Part shown: positions 1 through 9,239 of the stretch, one piece after another
Numbering within the stretch: position 1 is the first letter of the stretch
Layout: each line of letters opens with the position of its first letter
Assembly: GCA_043804925.1 (NCBI GenBank)
Contig: JAZDIP010000081.1
Span: 1 to 25,320, forward strand
Reading direction: 5' to 3'
From: ChocPot-Mid sp043804925
GTDB taxonomy: Bacteria > Bacteroidota > Ignavibacteria > Kapaibacteriales > UBA2268
DNA: 25,320 bases
The notes under the pieces: model-generated
Database searches by the model: none
The model's input: the letters and a program-made list of their open reading frames with translations, nothing else
Told to the model about the DNA's origin: nothing
Translations under genes and position numbers: made by a program

Positions 1-1710
1 GAAGAAAAAATCTATTTGTTGACCGGACAAGAAATCATAAGCTACTGCCTCGATATCATCTATATTATAGATCTCTTTTTCAATTGTAGTAATACAAACC
101 AAATGATCTTCAGATAAGAAAATACCAAATACCCTCCCAAGTGTATCCAATTTAATTTTGTTAGAATAGATAACACTACCTTCTTCCAAATCGTAAATTG
201 CAAAAGAACTGTCAGACATTGTATAGCCTAAATACTTTCCGTTACCGGAAACAGCAAGCTGCAAAACATTATTTCTAACTTCTATCTCATCAGCAAGAAC
301 ATCATCTACAAAGTTATAGAAATAAATCTTACTATCTGAACTATAAATCAAATTCTCTGTATCAGGATAAATTGCAATTGTATTATTATCTTCAGATTTA
401 CGTGAAAAATCCAATGCTTTAATAAATTTACCTGTTTGAGCGTCCCATATTATTGTCTTGTCTGTTCCTATTGTAATTAAATATTGGTCGTTGTTTGCGA
501 ATTTAAGAATACCCGGGTAACCATCTAAGGAACTACCTATATGTGTAGAAAACAATTCTTCCAATTTTTTTGAAACAAAATTAAAATAATATTGTCCATA
601 ATAACTTGATAACAGAATGTTTTTATTATCGGGAGTGAAAAATTGCTTGTAAAAATAGTCATAAGTATAATTATTACTACCGGGAATAGTTTTTATGTAA
701 TCACTTAAGAAAGAATTTACGATAACAGAATTATTCAATATATCAAAAACAGCAAATTGAGTATGATTAGATAACAATAGGTACTGATTATTGTTTGAGA
801 TACTAATATTAGCAGGTGAAAATAAAGTAAAATTTTCTAAATTAATGACATCAATTATATCTTTTATTTGAAAGTTATAAATATAAATATCCATGGAACT
901 GCAAAAAACCATATAATTCATGTCTAAACTAATATCACATATTGTTATAGTATGAGAATTATCATCATCATCAATATCGTCATTCCAAATTACAGTATGT
1001 TTATTAACATCATAAATATATACATTTGATTGAAAATATGTTTGAATAATAAGGAAATTATTATCAGGTGAGAATTTAATTGTGTTTATGTTTAATGCTA
1101 ATCCGGAATCATCTGTAATAGAGTCAGTAAAAATTATTTTTTGTGAATAATTATCAATATAATAAAACTTTTTTCTATTTGTTAAAGGGCATGATACTTG
1201 ATAATGAAAATCAGAACTTAAATCTTCAGGTAATCCATATCTACCAATAGTATCAATTAGCTTCAATGAAGGAATTTCATAAAACCGGGCATTAAAAAAA
1301 TTAGTATCTATACCACAATTAAGATATATACAACATATTATATTTGAATCTTTTCTTGCAAATAATTCAATAATATTTTTTTGTTTAAAAGGTTTGTAAG
1401 ATTGAAAAAGTATTTTGTTAACAAGATTGCAATTATTTTTATCATAAACTGATATCCAGTTATTATTTCCAGTATTAGAATTTATGGTTATGATAAATTG
1501 ATTATCAGAAGAAACAACACAATCAGGATTTTCATAATATGAGATACCCTCATTATTTCCTGATGGTAATCTCTCCCAAAGAATATCATTTGATATGCAA
1601 TTATTAATATTTGCAGTCAAAATCAGAAAAAAGACAAAATATTTAATTCCCGAATACTGTTTCATGTGATTAAACATTCCCGAAACCCATAAATTAACAA
1701 CTTTTTTCAT
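1..1710 (-). CDS. Secreted WD40-like beta-propeller protein, 3' end beyond window
   Basis: The minus-strand frame is open for 570 codons from an ATG at 1710 to base 1 with no stop, so the C-terminus is outside the window. A GGAG five bases upstream supports 1710 as the start; a second in-frame ATG at 1665 would give a more compact signal peptide (MKQYSGIKYFVFFLILTA). The protein shows repeated propeller-blade signatures such as FSPDNNFLIIQT, ISISNNNQYLLLS and TDKTIIWDAQTGKF, which are WD40-like. It resembles in style the gene at 6796-8313, which ends in a T9SS sorting domain, so a similar tail may lie beyond the edge. Function is unknown; export to the cell surface is inferred. It is divergent from the PLP enzyme at 1941. 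Confidence 0.8.
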   Translation of the reverse strand, partial: MKKVVNLWVSGMFNHMKQYSGIKYFVFFLILTANINNCISNDILWERLPSGNNEGISYYENPDCVVSSDNQFIITINSNTGNNNWISVYDKNNCNLVNKILFQSYKPFKQKNIIELFARKDSNIICCIYLNCGIDTNFFNARFYEIPSLKLIDTIGRYGLPEDLSSDFHYQVSCPLTNRKKFYYIDNYSQKIIFTDSITDDSGLALNINTIKFSPDNNFLIIQTYFQSNVYIYDVNKHTVIWNDDIDDDDNSHTITICDISLDMNYMVFCSSMDIYIYNFQIKDIIDVINLENFTLFSPANISISNNNQYLLLSNHTQFAVFDILNNSVIVNSFLSDYIKTIPGSNNYTYDYFYKQFFTPDNKNILLSSYYGQYYFNFVSKKLEELFSTHIGSSLDGYPGILKFANNDQYLITIGTDKTIIWDAQTGKFIKALDFSRKSEDNNTIAIYPDTENLIYSSDSKIYFYNFVDDVLADEIEVRNNVLQLAVSGNGKYLGYTMSDSSFAIYDLEEGSVIYSNKIKLDTLGRVFGIFLSEDHLVCITTIEKEIYNIDDIEAVAYDFLSGQQIDFFF

Positions 1711-1940
1711 AGTTTCTCCAATTTTGTTTCCAAATATACTTATATAACACATGAAAACGTAAAATGTTACACTTTTTTTTTCAAAATATGCGATTTTTTG
1801 CAAATTATTGTTGATTATTCATTGTTAGTCAAATAAATTAGTTTCTTTTAAAAATATTTAAGATATTTGTTTTTCTATTATTGTTAATAATTGATTAACG
1901 ATTGATAAAATTTTTGTTAAGAATATATTAGGAGAATGAT
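1711..1940. other. Divergent intergenic region
   Basis: This AT-rich spacer separates two divergent genes and should contain promoters for both. No match to the Bacteroidota TTTG / TAnnTTTG promoter pattern is convincing. A stretch at 1813-1833 (GATTATT CATTGTT) resembles the heptamer-phased repeats seen upstream of pssA and purS. A GGAG ribosome binding site at 1931-1934 precedes the TTG start at 1941. Confidence 0.4.
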
Positions 1941-3134
1941 TTGGCAGATATATTTGAAAAATGTATCAGTTTTACAAGGGCTGATGATGTAAAAAAGCTC
2001 GGAGTTTATCCTTATTTTAGGGCAATCGAGGAAAACGAAGGTCCCGTTGTCAGAATTGAAGGCAGGGAAGTAGTAATGGCCGGCTCAAATAATTACCTTG
2101 GTTTGACTGCCCATCCTAAAGTAAAGGAAGCTTCGATTAATGCCGTTAAAAAATACGGTACAGGTTGTTCGGGTTCGAGATACCTGACAGGTACAATTGA
2201 TTTACATATAGAGCTTGAGAAACGCTTGGCTAAATTTTTGGGATTCGAAGAAGTATTGCTTTACAGTACCGGATACCAAACAGCATTAGGTGCTATTCCT
2301 ACCCTTGTTGTTAAAGGAGACTACCTGATTTTAGATAAGGAAGACCATGCCTGCATTATAAATGGGGCAATGATAGCAAAAGGTGCTTTCACTGATTACA
2401 AGCGATATAAACACAATGATATGCAGGATTTGGAAAGAGTCCTTTCGCATTTGCCGCTTGATTCAGGAAAATTAATAGTAAGTGATGGAGTTTTTTCAGT
2501 AACCGGTGAAATCGTAAATCTGCCGGATTTATTAACGGTTACAAAGAAATACAATGCAAGAGTAATGCTTGACGATGCTCATGCTATTGGTGTTGTCGGA
2601 AAAGGCGGAAGAGGAACTGCAAGCAAATTCGGTCTGACTGACCAAACTGATTTAGTCATGGGAACATTTTCAAAAACATTTTCATCACTTGGCGGATTTG
2701 TAGCAGGACCTGAAAGAGTAATCAACTTTTTGAAGCACCATTCACCGGCTTTGATATTCAGTGCAAGCCCCACTCCTGCGTCCTGTGCGGCAGCACTCGC
2801 ATCCTTGGAAATTTTAGAGGAACAACCGGAACTGGTTGACAGATTAGTTGCTAATTCAAAATATATGCAAAAGGGATTTAAAGAGCTTGGTTTGAACATA
2901 ATCGAAAGCGAAACCGGAATTGTTCCTGTAATTGTTGGAGATACAGACCTTGCCTTTATATTTTGGAGGAAACTATACGATAACGGGGTGTTTGTCAACG
3001 CATTCATACCACCTGGTGTCCCTCCGCACATGAGTATGATGAGGACAAGTTATATGGCAACTCACGAGAAAATTCATCTCGATAGGATTCTCGATGCTTT
3101 TAAAATTGTTGCCAAAGAATTGAATTTAATTTAA
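1941..3134 (+). CDS. Serine palmitoyltransferase-like PLP-dependent enzyme (alpha-oxoamine synthase family)
   Basis: A 397-residue fold-type I PLP enzyme of the alpha-oxoamine synthase family, which condenses an amino acid with an acyl-CoA. Visible motifs are GSNNYLGL (about 48-55), the ring-stacking histidine in EDHAC (H136), DDAHAIG with the PLP-binding D211 and H214, and the Schiff-base lysine K245 in GTFSKTF. The C-terminal PPGVPPHMSMMRTSYMATHE is closer to the serine palmitoyltransferases of Bacteroidota than to KBL or AONS enzymes, as I know the families. The product would be 3-ketodihydrosphingosine, the first step of sphingolipid synthesis. The start is TTG, chosen because GGAG sits six bases upstream. 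There is no adjacent biotin or threonine operon, which argues against bioF or kbl. Family call is secure; the substrate is an inference. Confidence 0.8.
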   Translation: MADIFEKCISFTRADDVKKLGVYPYFRAIEENEGPVVRIEGREVVMAGSNNYLGLTAHPKVKEASINAVKKYGTGCSGSRYLTGTIDLHIELEKRLAKFLGFEEVLLYSTGYQTALGAIPTLVVKGDYLILDKEDHACIINGAMIAKGAFTDYKRYKHNDMQDLERVLSHLPLDSGKLIVSDGVFSVTGEIVNLPDLLTVTKKYNARVMLDDAHAIGVVGKGGRGTASKFGLTDQTDLVMGTFSKTFSSLGGFVAGPERVINFLKHHSPALIFSASPTPASCAAALASLEILEEQPELVDRLVANSKYMQKGFKELGLNIIESETGIVPVIVGDTDLAFIFWRKLYDNGVFVNAFIPPGVPPHMSMMRTSYMATHEKIHLDRILDAFKIVAKELNLI

Positions 3135-3271
3135 TTTTTAAAACAAATTTCCTTTTTTTTCGTAATTATTATTATAGTTACATTTGATTAAAATAATTTT
3201 GAATAAATTGTTATTTCGTTTAATAGCATAGCCGGGGTAAGTGCAAAAAATGAAAAGTAACGGTATTATGC

Positions 3272-6199
3272 ATGTTTTTTACAAATTTAAATAATGCAAT
3301 TTGGAAAAAATTATACGATTTTATTAATAAATATAAAGTTGTAAAATTAAAATACATCATATCAATCTTTATAATAGGATTGATAGCTGTTTCGTTTTCT
3401 ACCAACAGCAACGCGCAAATATATTTAATTGACCATAACGGGGATAAATATGCATCTGCAGACACAGTCCCTCCATATATACCTGTTTACATACCCGATG
3501 ATGATGGCTCTGCGCAAGGGCAGGTCATAGATATGCCCGATGATGATGCTATTAGGTCTAATTTAGGCAATATTTTTAAAAGTCTCGATGACAATTTCAA
3601 TTTTGATTTTGACGAATATGAGCCCGGTGTTGACAGGCAAACCAATTGGTATATTACAGTAAAAGATAAGTTCAAAGATGCTGCCGGCTCAGTTAGGTTT
3701 TCCGATTGGGCAGGAAATTCAGTTACTGAAACATTCAGATATATAGCCCCGAAATTTCGTTTGAGTCCCAATGATTTTAATTTTGGGGAAGTTGTTACCG
3801 GCGACGATAGACCTTACACCGAATTTGTAATAACCAATGAAAGTTATGACCGGAAGTTTGTACTTGAAAAATTAGAATTAAAAGACGGGAAAAAAGGATT
3901 TGAAATTGTGTTTTTAAAAAACACTGAAGGATATTTAAATGGACCAAATAAAATATTTGAGCCACAGGAATCGCTGAAGTTCAGAGTTTATTTCAATCCA
4001 ACAATTGAAGGAAATTTTTCAGATTCAATCGGGATTGGAACGAGCTATGCCTTTGCCTACACAGCAAGAGTCCGGGCTGAAGTGGCAAGTCCTGTTATAG
4101 TAGCCGATGACCTGAATTTCTTCGATATAACAATCGGGGATACCATGAGAAAATCCGTCTCTGTCCACAACAAAGGGCTTGTTCCCTTATATTTAAAATC
4201 GTATTTGTCAACACGGCTGCCATTTTGGACAACCTTACCGCAAATAACGGAAAATGAAAACTATTTGATTTCTCCCGGCGGCAGATTGAATTTCGAGATA
4301 TTTTTTGCTCCGGATAGTTTGGGATACTTTAAAGACTCTGTAATATTTTTCAGCAATGCTACCGGTAAGGATGCCGTTACATACATATACGGTCATGGAG
4401 TAAAACCCGGTTTAATAGTTTCTTCTTATGATTGGGGACGAAAAAGAATAAAACCCGGACAACCTTACACTTCTTATGAAAATGCTGTTTGGCTTACCAA
4501 TACGGCACAAGATTCTATTACAATTTACAACATAGAGAAAATTGATACCATAAATGCATATGCTTTTGAATTTGTTGAAGGGGAATTTCAAAATCTAAAG
4601 TTAGCTCCCCGGCAATCAAAACAAATCGAGGTAGCTTTCAATCCTATCGAGGTAGGATACCACGAGATGACTTTGGTATATAAAAATTCCATGGAAAGCG
4701 AGTCAAAATCTGTTTTTAAAGGTATTGGCGTAGCACCGAAAATTAGTACTTCAGATGTTAATTTCGATACAAGTTTGGTAAATGACGTGTTCACTCCCGT
4801 CAGCCGCAGGGTGATATTTAGAAATGAGAATTGGGATTATGCAGATATATTATACATAGACAGCATAATGATTCTTCCAAATGGAGATGAAATTTCGGTT
4901 GATACTTCGGTACAGTCAAAACCGTATGGAACCGAAGGTTTTAAAATATTTAATGCGGACAAACCCGGTCCGCCATGGCTAATCGAAAAGGGTGACTCAC
5001 TTGTTTTCGATATTAACTACGTTGCACAAAAAGAAGGTCCTGCGTCCGCTGCCATACGTTCGGTTAGTGATGCTTTATGGGATACTACATCACATCTTAC
5101 AGGAACAGGTATGTATAGTTGGCTTAAAACTTTTACTACTCCTGCCACTATTGTGGCATGTGTTAATGATGTTGATACGGTATATTACCATATTGAAAAT
5201 CATGGAAGAAGCGATATAACAATAGATTCAATCAGATTGTTTGATAATGACTCCTTTTATTTTACCGATTCTACAATACTTAATGGATTTGATATTATAA
5301 GTTTTGAGAAGAAAGTATTCCCGGTTGTTTTTGCACCAAAAAGAGAAGAAACCCTATCAACAAACATCTTTGCTTATCATACATATAGCGGAATTTTAAA
5401 AGAAGAGAAAGCTACAATAAATACTCAAAGCTTCTTTACTGAAAAAAGTTTGACATCTCGAATTACAAATGAAGACACTATATTAAATATTGGAGAAGTC
5501 TTAAGTGTCAAAGTTTTTATTGACCAGGGAGAAGATATTTCGTTCTACAAATTAAAAGACTTTGATGTGAGAGTGGAATTCAATCCAAATTTCCTTGCTA
5601 TTGGCAAAGAAAATATTATTCCGGGAGAGATAATCAAATCTGGTTTTTTCAAACCTGAAAAGGAAAAAATTAATATTGATTATGACAAAGGAATAATCAC
5701 ATTCCCAATAAACGCTCACAGCAACGGCTACTTAACCGGAGACGGGGAGATACTGAAGTATGAATTTCAAATACTTCCACCAAAACAGGCAGACAGTATT
5801 TATCAAAGCACAATAATAACATATCTTACTACATCCGGGAATCATTGTGTTGAGTTCAATCATTCCAATACATTAACAATAACTCTTGACAGTTACTTAA
5901 CAAACAACCTTGAGTGGCTTGATTTCAATGGGAGTAGAAATAAACTACTTGACATTTATCCTAATCCCGCATATTCCGTTAATCCTCACGTAAATTTTGA
6001 AATTAAGGAAGAAGGATATTATGAGATTAAGCTGTTTAATCCTTTGGGACAATTTGTTGCATCTATTGTATCTACGAATTTAAGACCCGGAAATTACAGG
6101 GCTACATTACCTGTTTTAAATCAACCGACAGGTGTTTATACTTGTTTACTGATTAACTCGCATTTTACAATAGCCAAGAAATTCGTGTTTATTCGGTAA
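3272..6199 (+). CDS. Large secreted protein with ASH-type repeats and T9SS type A sorting domain
   Basis: A 975-residue exported protein. An extended N-terminus precedes the hydrophobic segment YIISIFIIGLIAVSF and a likely cleavage after SNAQ. At about 162-270, 275-380, 380-488 and 488-610 lie four Ig-like repeats of the ASH / choice-of-anchor D type, each with a phrase like FxFGEVVTGD followed by FNPxxxGxFxDSI. At about 726-870 a cohesin-like or invasin-like beta domain is suggested by FDVRVEFNPNFLAIG and GEILKYEFQI. The last 85 residues (from IYPNPA, about 894) are a T9SS type A sorting domain, ending KKFVFIR. The protein should be secreted through the outer membrane and attached to the surface. 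ATG at 3272 lacks a clear ribosome binding site. Function is unknown. Confidence 0.85.
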   Translation: MFFTNLNNAIWKKLYDFINKYKVVKLKYIISIFIIGLIAVSFSTNSNAQIYLIDHNGDKYASADTVPPYIPVYIPDDDGSAQGQVIDMPDDDAIRSNLGNIFKSLDDNFNFDFDEYEPGVDRQTNWYITVKDKFKDAAGSVRFSDWAGNSVTETFRYIAPKFRLSPNDFNFGEVVTGDDRPYTEFVITNESYDRKFVLEKLELKDGKKGFEIVFLKNTEGYLNGPNKIFEPQESLKFRVYFNPTIEGNFSDSIGIGTSYAFAYTARVRAEVASPVIVADDLNFFDITIGDTMRKSVSVHNKGLVPLYLKSYLSTRLPFWTTLPQITENENYLISPGGRLNFEIFFAPDSLGYFKDSVIFFSNATGKDAVTYIYGHGVKPGLIVSSYDWGRKRIKPGQPYTSYENAVWLTNTAQDSITIYNIEKIDTINAYAFEFVEGEFQNLKLAPRQSKQIEVAFNPIEVGYHEMTLVYKNSMESESKSVFKGIGVAPKISTSDVNFDTSLVNDVFTPVSRRVIFRNENWDYADILYIDSIMILPNGDEISVDTSVQSKPYGTEGFKIFNADKPGPPWLIEKGDSLVFDINYVAQKEGPASAAIRSVSDALWDTTSHLTGTGMYSWLKTFTTPATIVACVNDVDTVYYHIENHGRSDITIDSIRLFDNDSFYFTDSTILNGFDIISFEKKVFPVVFAPKREETLSTNIFAYHTYSGILKEEKATINTQSFFTEKSLTSRITNEDTILNIGEVLSVKVFIDQGEDISFYKLKDFDVRVEFNPNFLAIGKENIIPGEIIKSGFFKPEKEKINIDYDKGIITFPINAHSNGYLTGDGEILKYEFQILPPKQADSIYQSTIITYLTTSGNHCVEFNHSNTLTITLDSYLTNNLEWLDFNGSRNKLLDIYPNPAYSVNPHVNFEIKEEGYYEIKLFNPLGQFVASIVSTNLRPGNYRATLPVLNQPTGVYTCLLINSHFTIAKKFVFIR

Positions 6200-6221
6200 G
6201 TAAGAGTTTGACTGATAACAA

Positions 6222-6488
6222 TTACTTGTCTTGATAATGATATTTACAGGAAATAATTTTTATTGACTCGTCATTTACTTCATATATTAAACGATGTTCT
6301 TTTGTGATTCTTCTTGACCAAAGTCCCTTGTAATTGTGTTTTAAAGGTTCCGGGCTACCCGTACCTTCAAATGGAGTTCTTTGGATTTCTTTTACTATCG
6401 CTGCAATCTTTTTAAAAATTGATTTGTCAAAGTATGACCATTCGACAAATTCTTCAAATGCACTTGGATTAAATAAAATTTGTCTCAT
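6222..6488 (-). CDS. yoeB: YoeB/Txe family toxin (ribosome-dependent mRNA endonuclease)
   Basis: The 88-residue protein matches the YoeB/Txe fold over its full length. The residues equivalent to the catalytic set of E. coli YoeB are all present: E47 (GSPEPL), R66 (KEHRLIYEV), H84 and Y85 in the terminal KYHYQDK. Toxins of this family bind the ribosome A site and cut mRNA during translation. The ATG overlaps the stop codon of the upstream antitoxin gene by four bases (ATGA), the usual coupling of such pairs. All key residues are intact, so the toxin is probably active. Confidence 0.93.
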   Translation of the reverse strand: MRQILFNPSAFEEFVEWSYFDKSIFKKIAAIVKEIQRTPFEGTGSPEPLKHNYKGLWSRRITKEHRLIYEVNDESIKIISCKYHYQDK

Positions 6489-6724
6489 GCATTTATTGAA
6501 AGGTCTTCAACAAACTTATCGAATTCCTCCTGATTGAACTTAACAACATTAATATCATTGTTAACTTCGTAAATACGACGAACCAATTCATCATTACTTA
6601 AAATATCATTTTTAGGTATTTCCGATACTATAATTCGAATATCCTTACCAGGAAATGCTGATTTTATGGAATCAATCATATTCCTATCCAGTACATCTGC
6701 ATTTGTTTTGTATGTTGCTATCAT
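6485..6724 (-). CDS. Antitoxin partner of YoeB
   Basis: A 79-residue acidic protein immediately upstream of and overlapping yoeB. The start is placed at the ATG (6724), giving MIATYKTNADVLDRN; a GTG at 6736 would add four residues. The N-terminal part (SIKSAFPGKDIRIIVSE) looks like the short DNA-binding/dimerisation segment of small Bacteroidota antitoxins that pair with YoeB. The C-terminal part (NNDINVVKFNQEEFDKFV) would wrap the toxin. It is not a standard YefM/Phd sequence. It is expected to repress its own promoter in the 59-base gap before 6796. The role rests on position and size more than on sequence. Confidence 0.75.
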   Translation of the reverse strand: MIATYKTNADVLDRNMIDSIKSAFPGKDIRIIVSEIPKNDILSNDELVRRIYEVNNDINVVKFNQEEFDKFVEDLSINA

Positions 6725-6795
6725 TTCATTTCTCACTGAATTTCTACTTATTAGTTAATCACGAATTTAAATCATCTTTATTTTTTATCAAACAT

Positions 6796-8313
6796 TTACT
6801 CAACAATCACCAGTTTACCTGAACTGAGGAATTTGCCGTTTATTGAAATTGTATAGAAATAAATACCTTGTGAAAAATTATTCAGATTGAATGGAATTTC
6901 GTGATAACCTGATACAAAGAAATCACTAACCAAAACAGCTTGTTCCACTCCTGTTATTGAATAAAGTTTTATTTGAACATTACCGTCATGTTCCGTATGG
7001 AATTTTATTATTCCTGTGCCCAAGTTGGGATTGGGAATGATTGTAGATTGTGTATTTACATCATTTTCATTTTCAATTTTTAATACTGATGGATAAAACA
7101 ATCTAAGAATCCCATCTTTACTTCCAGTTAGTAATCCTATGGAATCAGGTGTTAGTGCTAGTTTCCAATTATTATTCCGATTATTAAATTTAATTGACTC
7201 CATAACTACCCCAGAAGGAATATTCAAAAATTTTATCGCACTTCCATTCATTCCATCGTTTGCTCCAGTGATAATGTATTTATCATTATAAGAAGAAATA
7301 ATATCATTTGGAAATTGTTCATTACTCTTAGCACCAAAACTAAAATGATTTATTAATGTGTTTGTAGTAAAGTCCCAAATGTAAATTTCGTTTTGGTCAA
7401 AAATTCCAATAACATAATTTAAGTTATTCGAAAAAAACGAATTTAACATCCTACTTATTCTTTGATAATAAATTCCATTATCAGGGTCTTCGTCACCACT
7501 TCCTGTGTTTCTATAATAATTCTTTACAGCTTTATAATCTGAATCTATTAAAATAATTTCTGAAACTTCATCAAAATAAGATACGTTTCCACCAGTACCA
7601 GGGTATGTTCCCGAATTAAAATAATTATTGCAATAAAGAAAATATTTTTTATCTTTTGATTGCTTAATTGTGGTGATTTCACAATTTTTTCTTGTCAAAG
7701 AATGTTGGATTGTATCATTAGCGAAATTCCATATTAAAATTCTAGTTTGATTATCATTATCTCTTCCGTTTCCAGTTACTAATCTCATATTGACAATAAT
7801 TAATATTGTAGTATCAGTATCGAATATTACTAAATTATTCGAATAGTCAAGCCATTTATCATCACTAAATCCATAGTTTATCAAAGGATTTATATGTTTT
7901 ACTTCTTTCTTTAAGTTCAAATCAAAAACTTTTATACTGTCACAATTTGGTTCAAATTCTTTATTAATATGATATGAAATAACCATTCTGGATTCATCTG
8001 GTGATATGCTAATGTTTGTACAAGAAAGTGGTATCTTAAACTCATCAACTAAGAGTCCGCTTTCGTTTTCCCACTTTCTAAAAATATTATCCATACCAAA
8101 AGTATAAAAATGTTCGCCGTCTTTAGAATATTGCAGGAATGTTATTTCTCCCACTTTCAGCTTTTGTTCCCAGTAACCATCTTTGGGTATCCAGCCGGAA
8201 CTTGTGTCTTGTAATTGAATTTTATCGGATTTTTCACAAAACGATTTTGTTGATGAAGCTATCAAAAAGACAGCGACAAGCACAAATAATGCGGGTTTAA
8301 ATTGCTTTGTCAT
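6796..8313 (-). CDS. Secreted WD40-like protein with T9SS type A sorting domain
   Basis: A 505-residue exported protein with a clear signal peptide (FKPALFVLVAVFLIASSTKS). Residues of about 60-410 contain propeller-like repeats, for example ISISPDESRMVISY, ILIWNFANDTI, IYIWDFTTNTL and LALTPDSIGLLTGSKDGI. From about 420 the sequence IPNPNLGTGIIKF through GIYFYTISINGKFLSSGKLV is a T9SS type A sorting domain. The protein should be moved across the outer membrane by the type IX system. It lies between the YoeB pair and the hicB gene but shows no sign of being part of a toxin system. Specific function is unknown. Confidence 0.85.
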   Translation of the reverse strand: MTKQFKPALFVLVAVFLIASSTKSFCEKSDKIQLQDTSSGWIPKDGYWEQKLKVGEITFLQYSKDGEHFYTFGMDNIFRKWENESGLLVDEFKIPLSCTNISISPDESRMVISYHINKEFEPNCDSIKVFDLNLKKEVKHINPLINYGFSDDKWLDYSNNLVIFDTDTTILIIVNMRLVTGNGRDNDNQTRILIWNFANDTIQHSLTRKNCEITTIKQSKDKKYFLYCNNYFNSGTYPGTGGNVSYFDEVSEIILIDSDYKAVKNYYRNTGSGDEDPDNGIYYQRISRMLNSFFSNNLNYVIGIFDQNEIYIWDFTTNTLINHFSFGAKSNEQFPNDIISSYNDKYIITGANDGMNGSAIKFLNIPSGVVMESIKFNNRNNNWKLALTPDSIGLLTGSKDGILRLFYPSVLKIENENDVNTQSTIIPNPNLGTGIIKFHTEHDGNVQIKLYSITGVEQAVLVSDFFVSGYHEIPFNLNNFSQGIYFYTISINGKFLSSGKLVIVE

Positions 8314-8444
8314 ATTAAACTTTCAATATTTTCAAAAATTAATTTTGTGAAAGTTCTATCATTTATTCCTAAGTTTTTGAAAATTGCAACACTTATTATT
8401 ATAATGACACATAAGCAGTCAAAACGTCTCAAAAAAAGTGTTAT

Positions 8445-8675
8445 TTAAGCAAATTCAAGCTGATTAAATTTTAATAATCGCTCGACAGATTTCATGGTAT
8501 TTGGTAATTCCTTGTGCTTGATTAAATATTCATCAATCCATAGTTTGGAAACTGTTTCGAGTTCTGAAATACATTCCTGATAAGTCTCACCTTGAGCTAT
8601 ACAACCGGGGAATGATATTATTTCAGCAACAAATCCGCCTTCTTCTGCAGGATATATTAATATCGGATAATTCAT
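8445..8675 (-). CDS. hicB: HicB-family antitoxin (short form)
   Basis: A 76-residue protein with the HicB signature: a partial RNase H-like fold beginning NYPILIYPAEEGGFVAEII, then FPGCIAQGETYQECISEL. HicB antitoxins neutralise the RNA-cleaving toxin HicA. This one is the short form without an obvious C-terminal helix-turn-helix or ribbon-helix-helix domain. Its ATG overlaps the last codon and TGA of the hicA frame at 8672-8675, so the two were once a coupled operon. HicA is interrupted (see 8672-8914), leaving HicB without a working local partner. Confidence 0.88.
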   Translation of the reverse strand: MNYPILIYPAEEGGFVAEIISFPGCIAQGETYQECISELETVSKLWIDEYLIKHKELPNTMKSVERLLKFNQLEFA

Positions 8676-8914
8676 AAATTACTCTTTTCGTTTGTTTCAA
8701 TTATATCTAATACTCTTTTAACGTAAATTTCCTTGACTTTATTGTTATGTGAAGGTATAACAAATGTAACATTACCCTTAGAAAAAACAAAATGACTACC
8801 GGCACTTCTCTTTAACTCAAAGTCCTTGTCAAAAAGCAGTTTTTATAAATCATTAAACCTAACACCTTTAGGATTATTTTTAATCTTTTCAAAAACTTTT
8901 TTACTTATAGTCAT
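8672..8914 (-). pseudogene. hicA: hicA toxin gene interrupted by an in-frame TAA
   Basis: Read on the minus strand from ATG at 8914, the frame gives 80 residues ending at the TGA (8674-8672) that overlaps hicB. Codon 24 is TAA at 8845-8843, within RFNDL-stop-KLLFDKDFELKR. Downstream the frame remains intact and HicA-like: AGSHFVFSKGN carries the catalytic histidine (H41), followed by VKEIYVKRVLDIIE. No ATG lies between the stop and the histidine, so a truncated active product is unlikely. A single base change (for example CAA or GAA to TAA) would explain it. The alternative is a sequencing or assembly error. Confidence 0.85.
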
Positions 8915-8924
8915 TAATTTATTT

Positions 8925-9239
8925 TCAATTAATTTTTATTCCCTTTTCAATCACTTCTTTTTGTATGAAATAACTGTCGAGGGATTCGTTGTTTAAAGGT
9001 AAAACAGATAATCTCAAATCAACAAGTCTGTATAAACCCCTGATTTTTTCTTTATCTAAAAATCTCGTACCTTCAAATTTATCGGAAACTACGGCTAAAT
9101 CAATATCGCTCCATTCATTGTAATTTCCCAATACATAAGAACCAAATAAATATGCTTCCTTTATCGGAAATCCATTTGATTCCAAAATGAAAATATATTT
9201 TTTCGCAATTTCTAATATTTCAGGTTGGATTTCAGCCAT
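8925..9239 (-). CDS. MNT-family minimal nucleotidyltransferase (antitoxin of HEPN/MNT pair)
   Basis: A 104-residue nucleotidyltransferase of the MNT type. It has the signature G33-S34 followed by NEWSDIDLAVV with D45 and D47, and a third acidic residue in VDLRL (D74), so the metal-binding triad looks complete. In known pairs this enzyme acts as the antitoxin by adding AMP groups to the HEPN toxin. The ATG at 9239 lies inside the end of the HEPN gene with 28 bases of overlap, consistent with translational coupling. It is followed by the hicAB remnant after only a few bases. Confidence 0.88.
   Translation of the reverse strand: MAEIQPEILEIAKKYIFILESNGFPIKEAYLFGSYVLGNYNEWSDIDLAVVSDKFEGTRFLDKEKIRGLYRLVDLRLSVLPLNNESLDSYFIQKEVIEKGIKIN

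Noticed and set aside
2579..3031. 150-codon minus-strand frame inside the palmitoyltransferase gene
   Set aside because: It is fully antisense to a well-conserved enzyme, and its translation has no recognisable domain.
1941..3134. bioF (AONS) or kbl identity for the PLP enzyme
   Set aside because: No biotin or threonine dehydrogenase genes are nearby, and the C-terminal MMRTSYMATHE segment fits palmitoyltransferases better; it remains a possible alternative.
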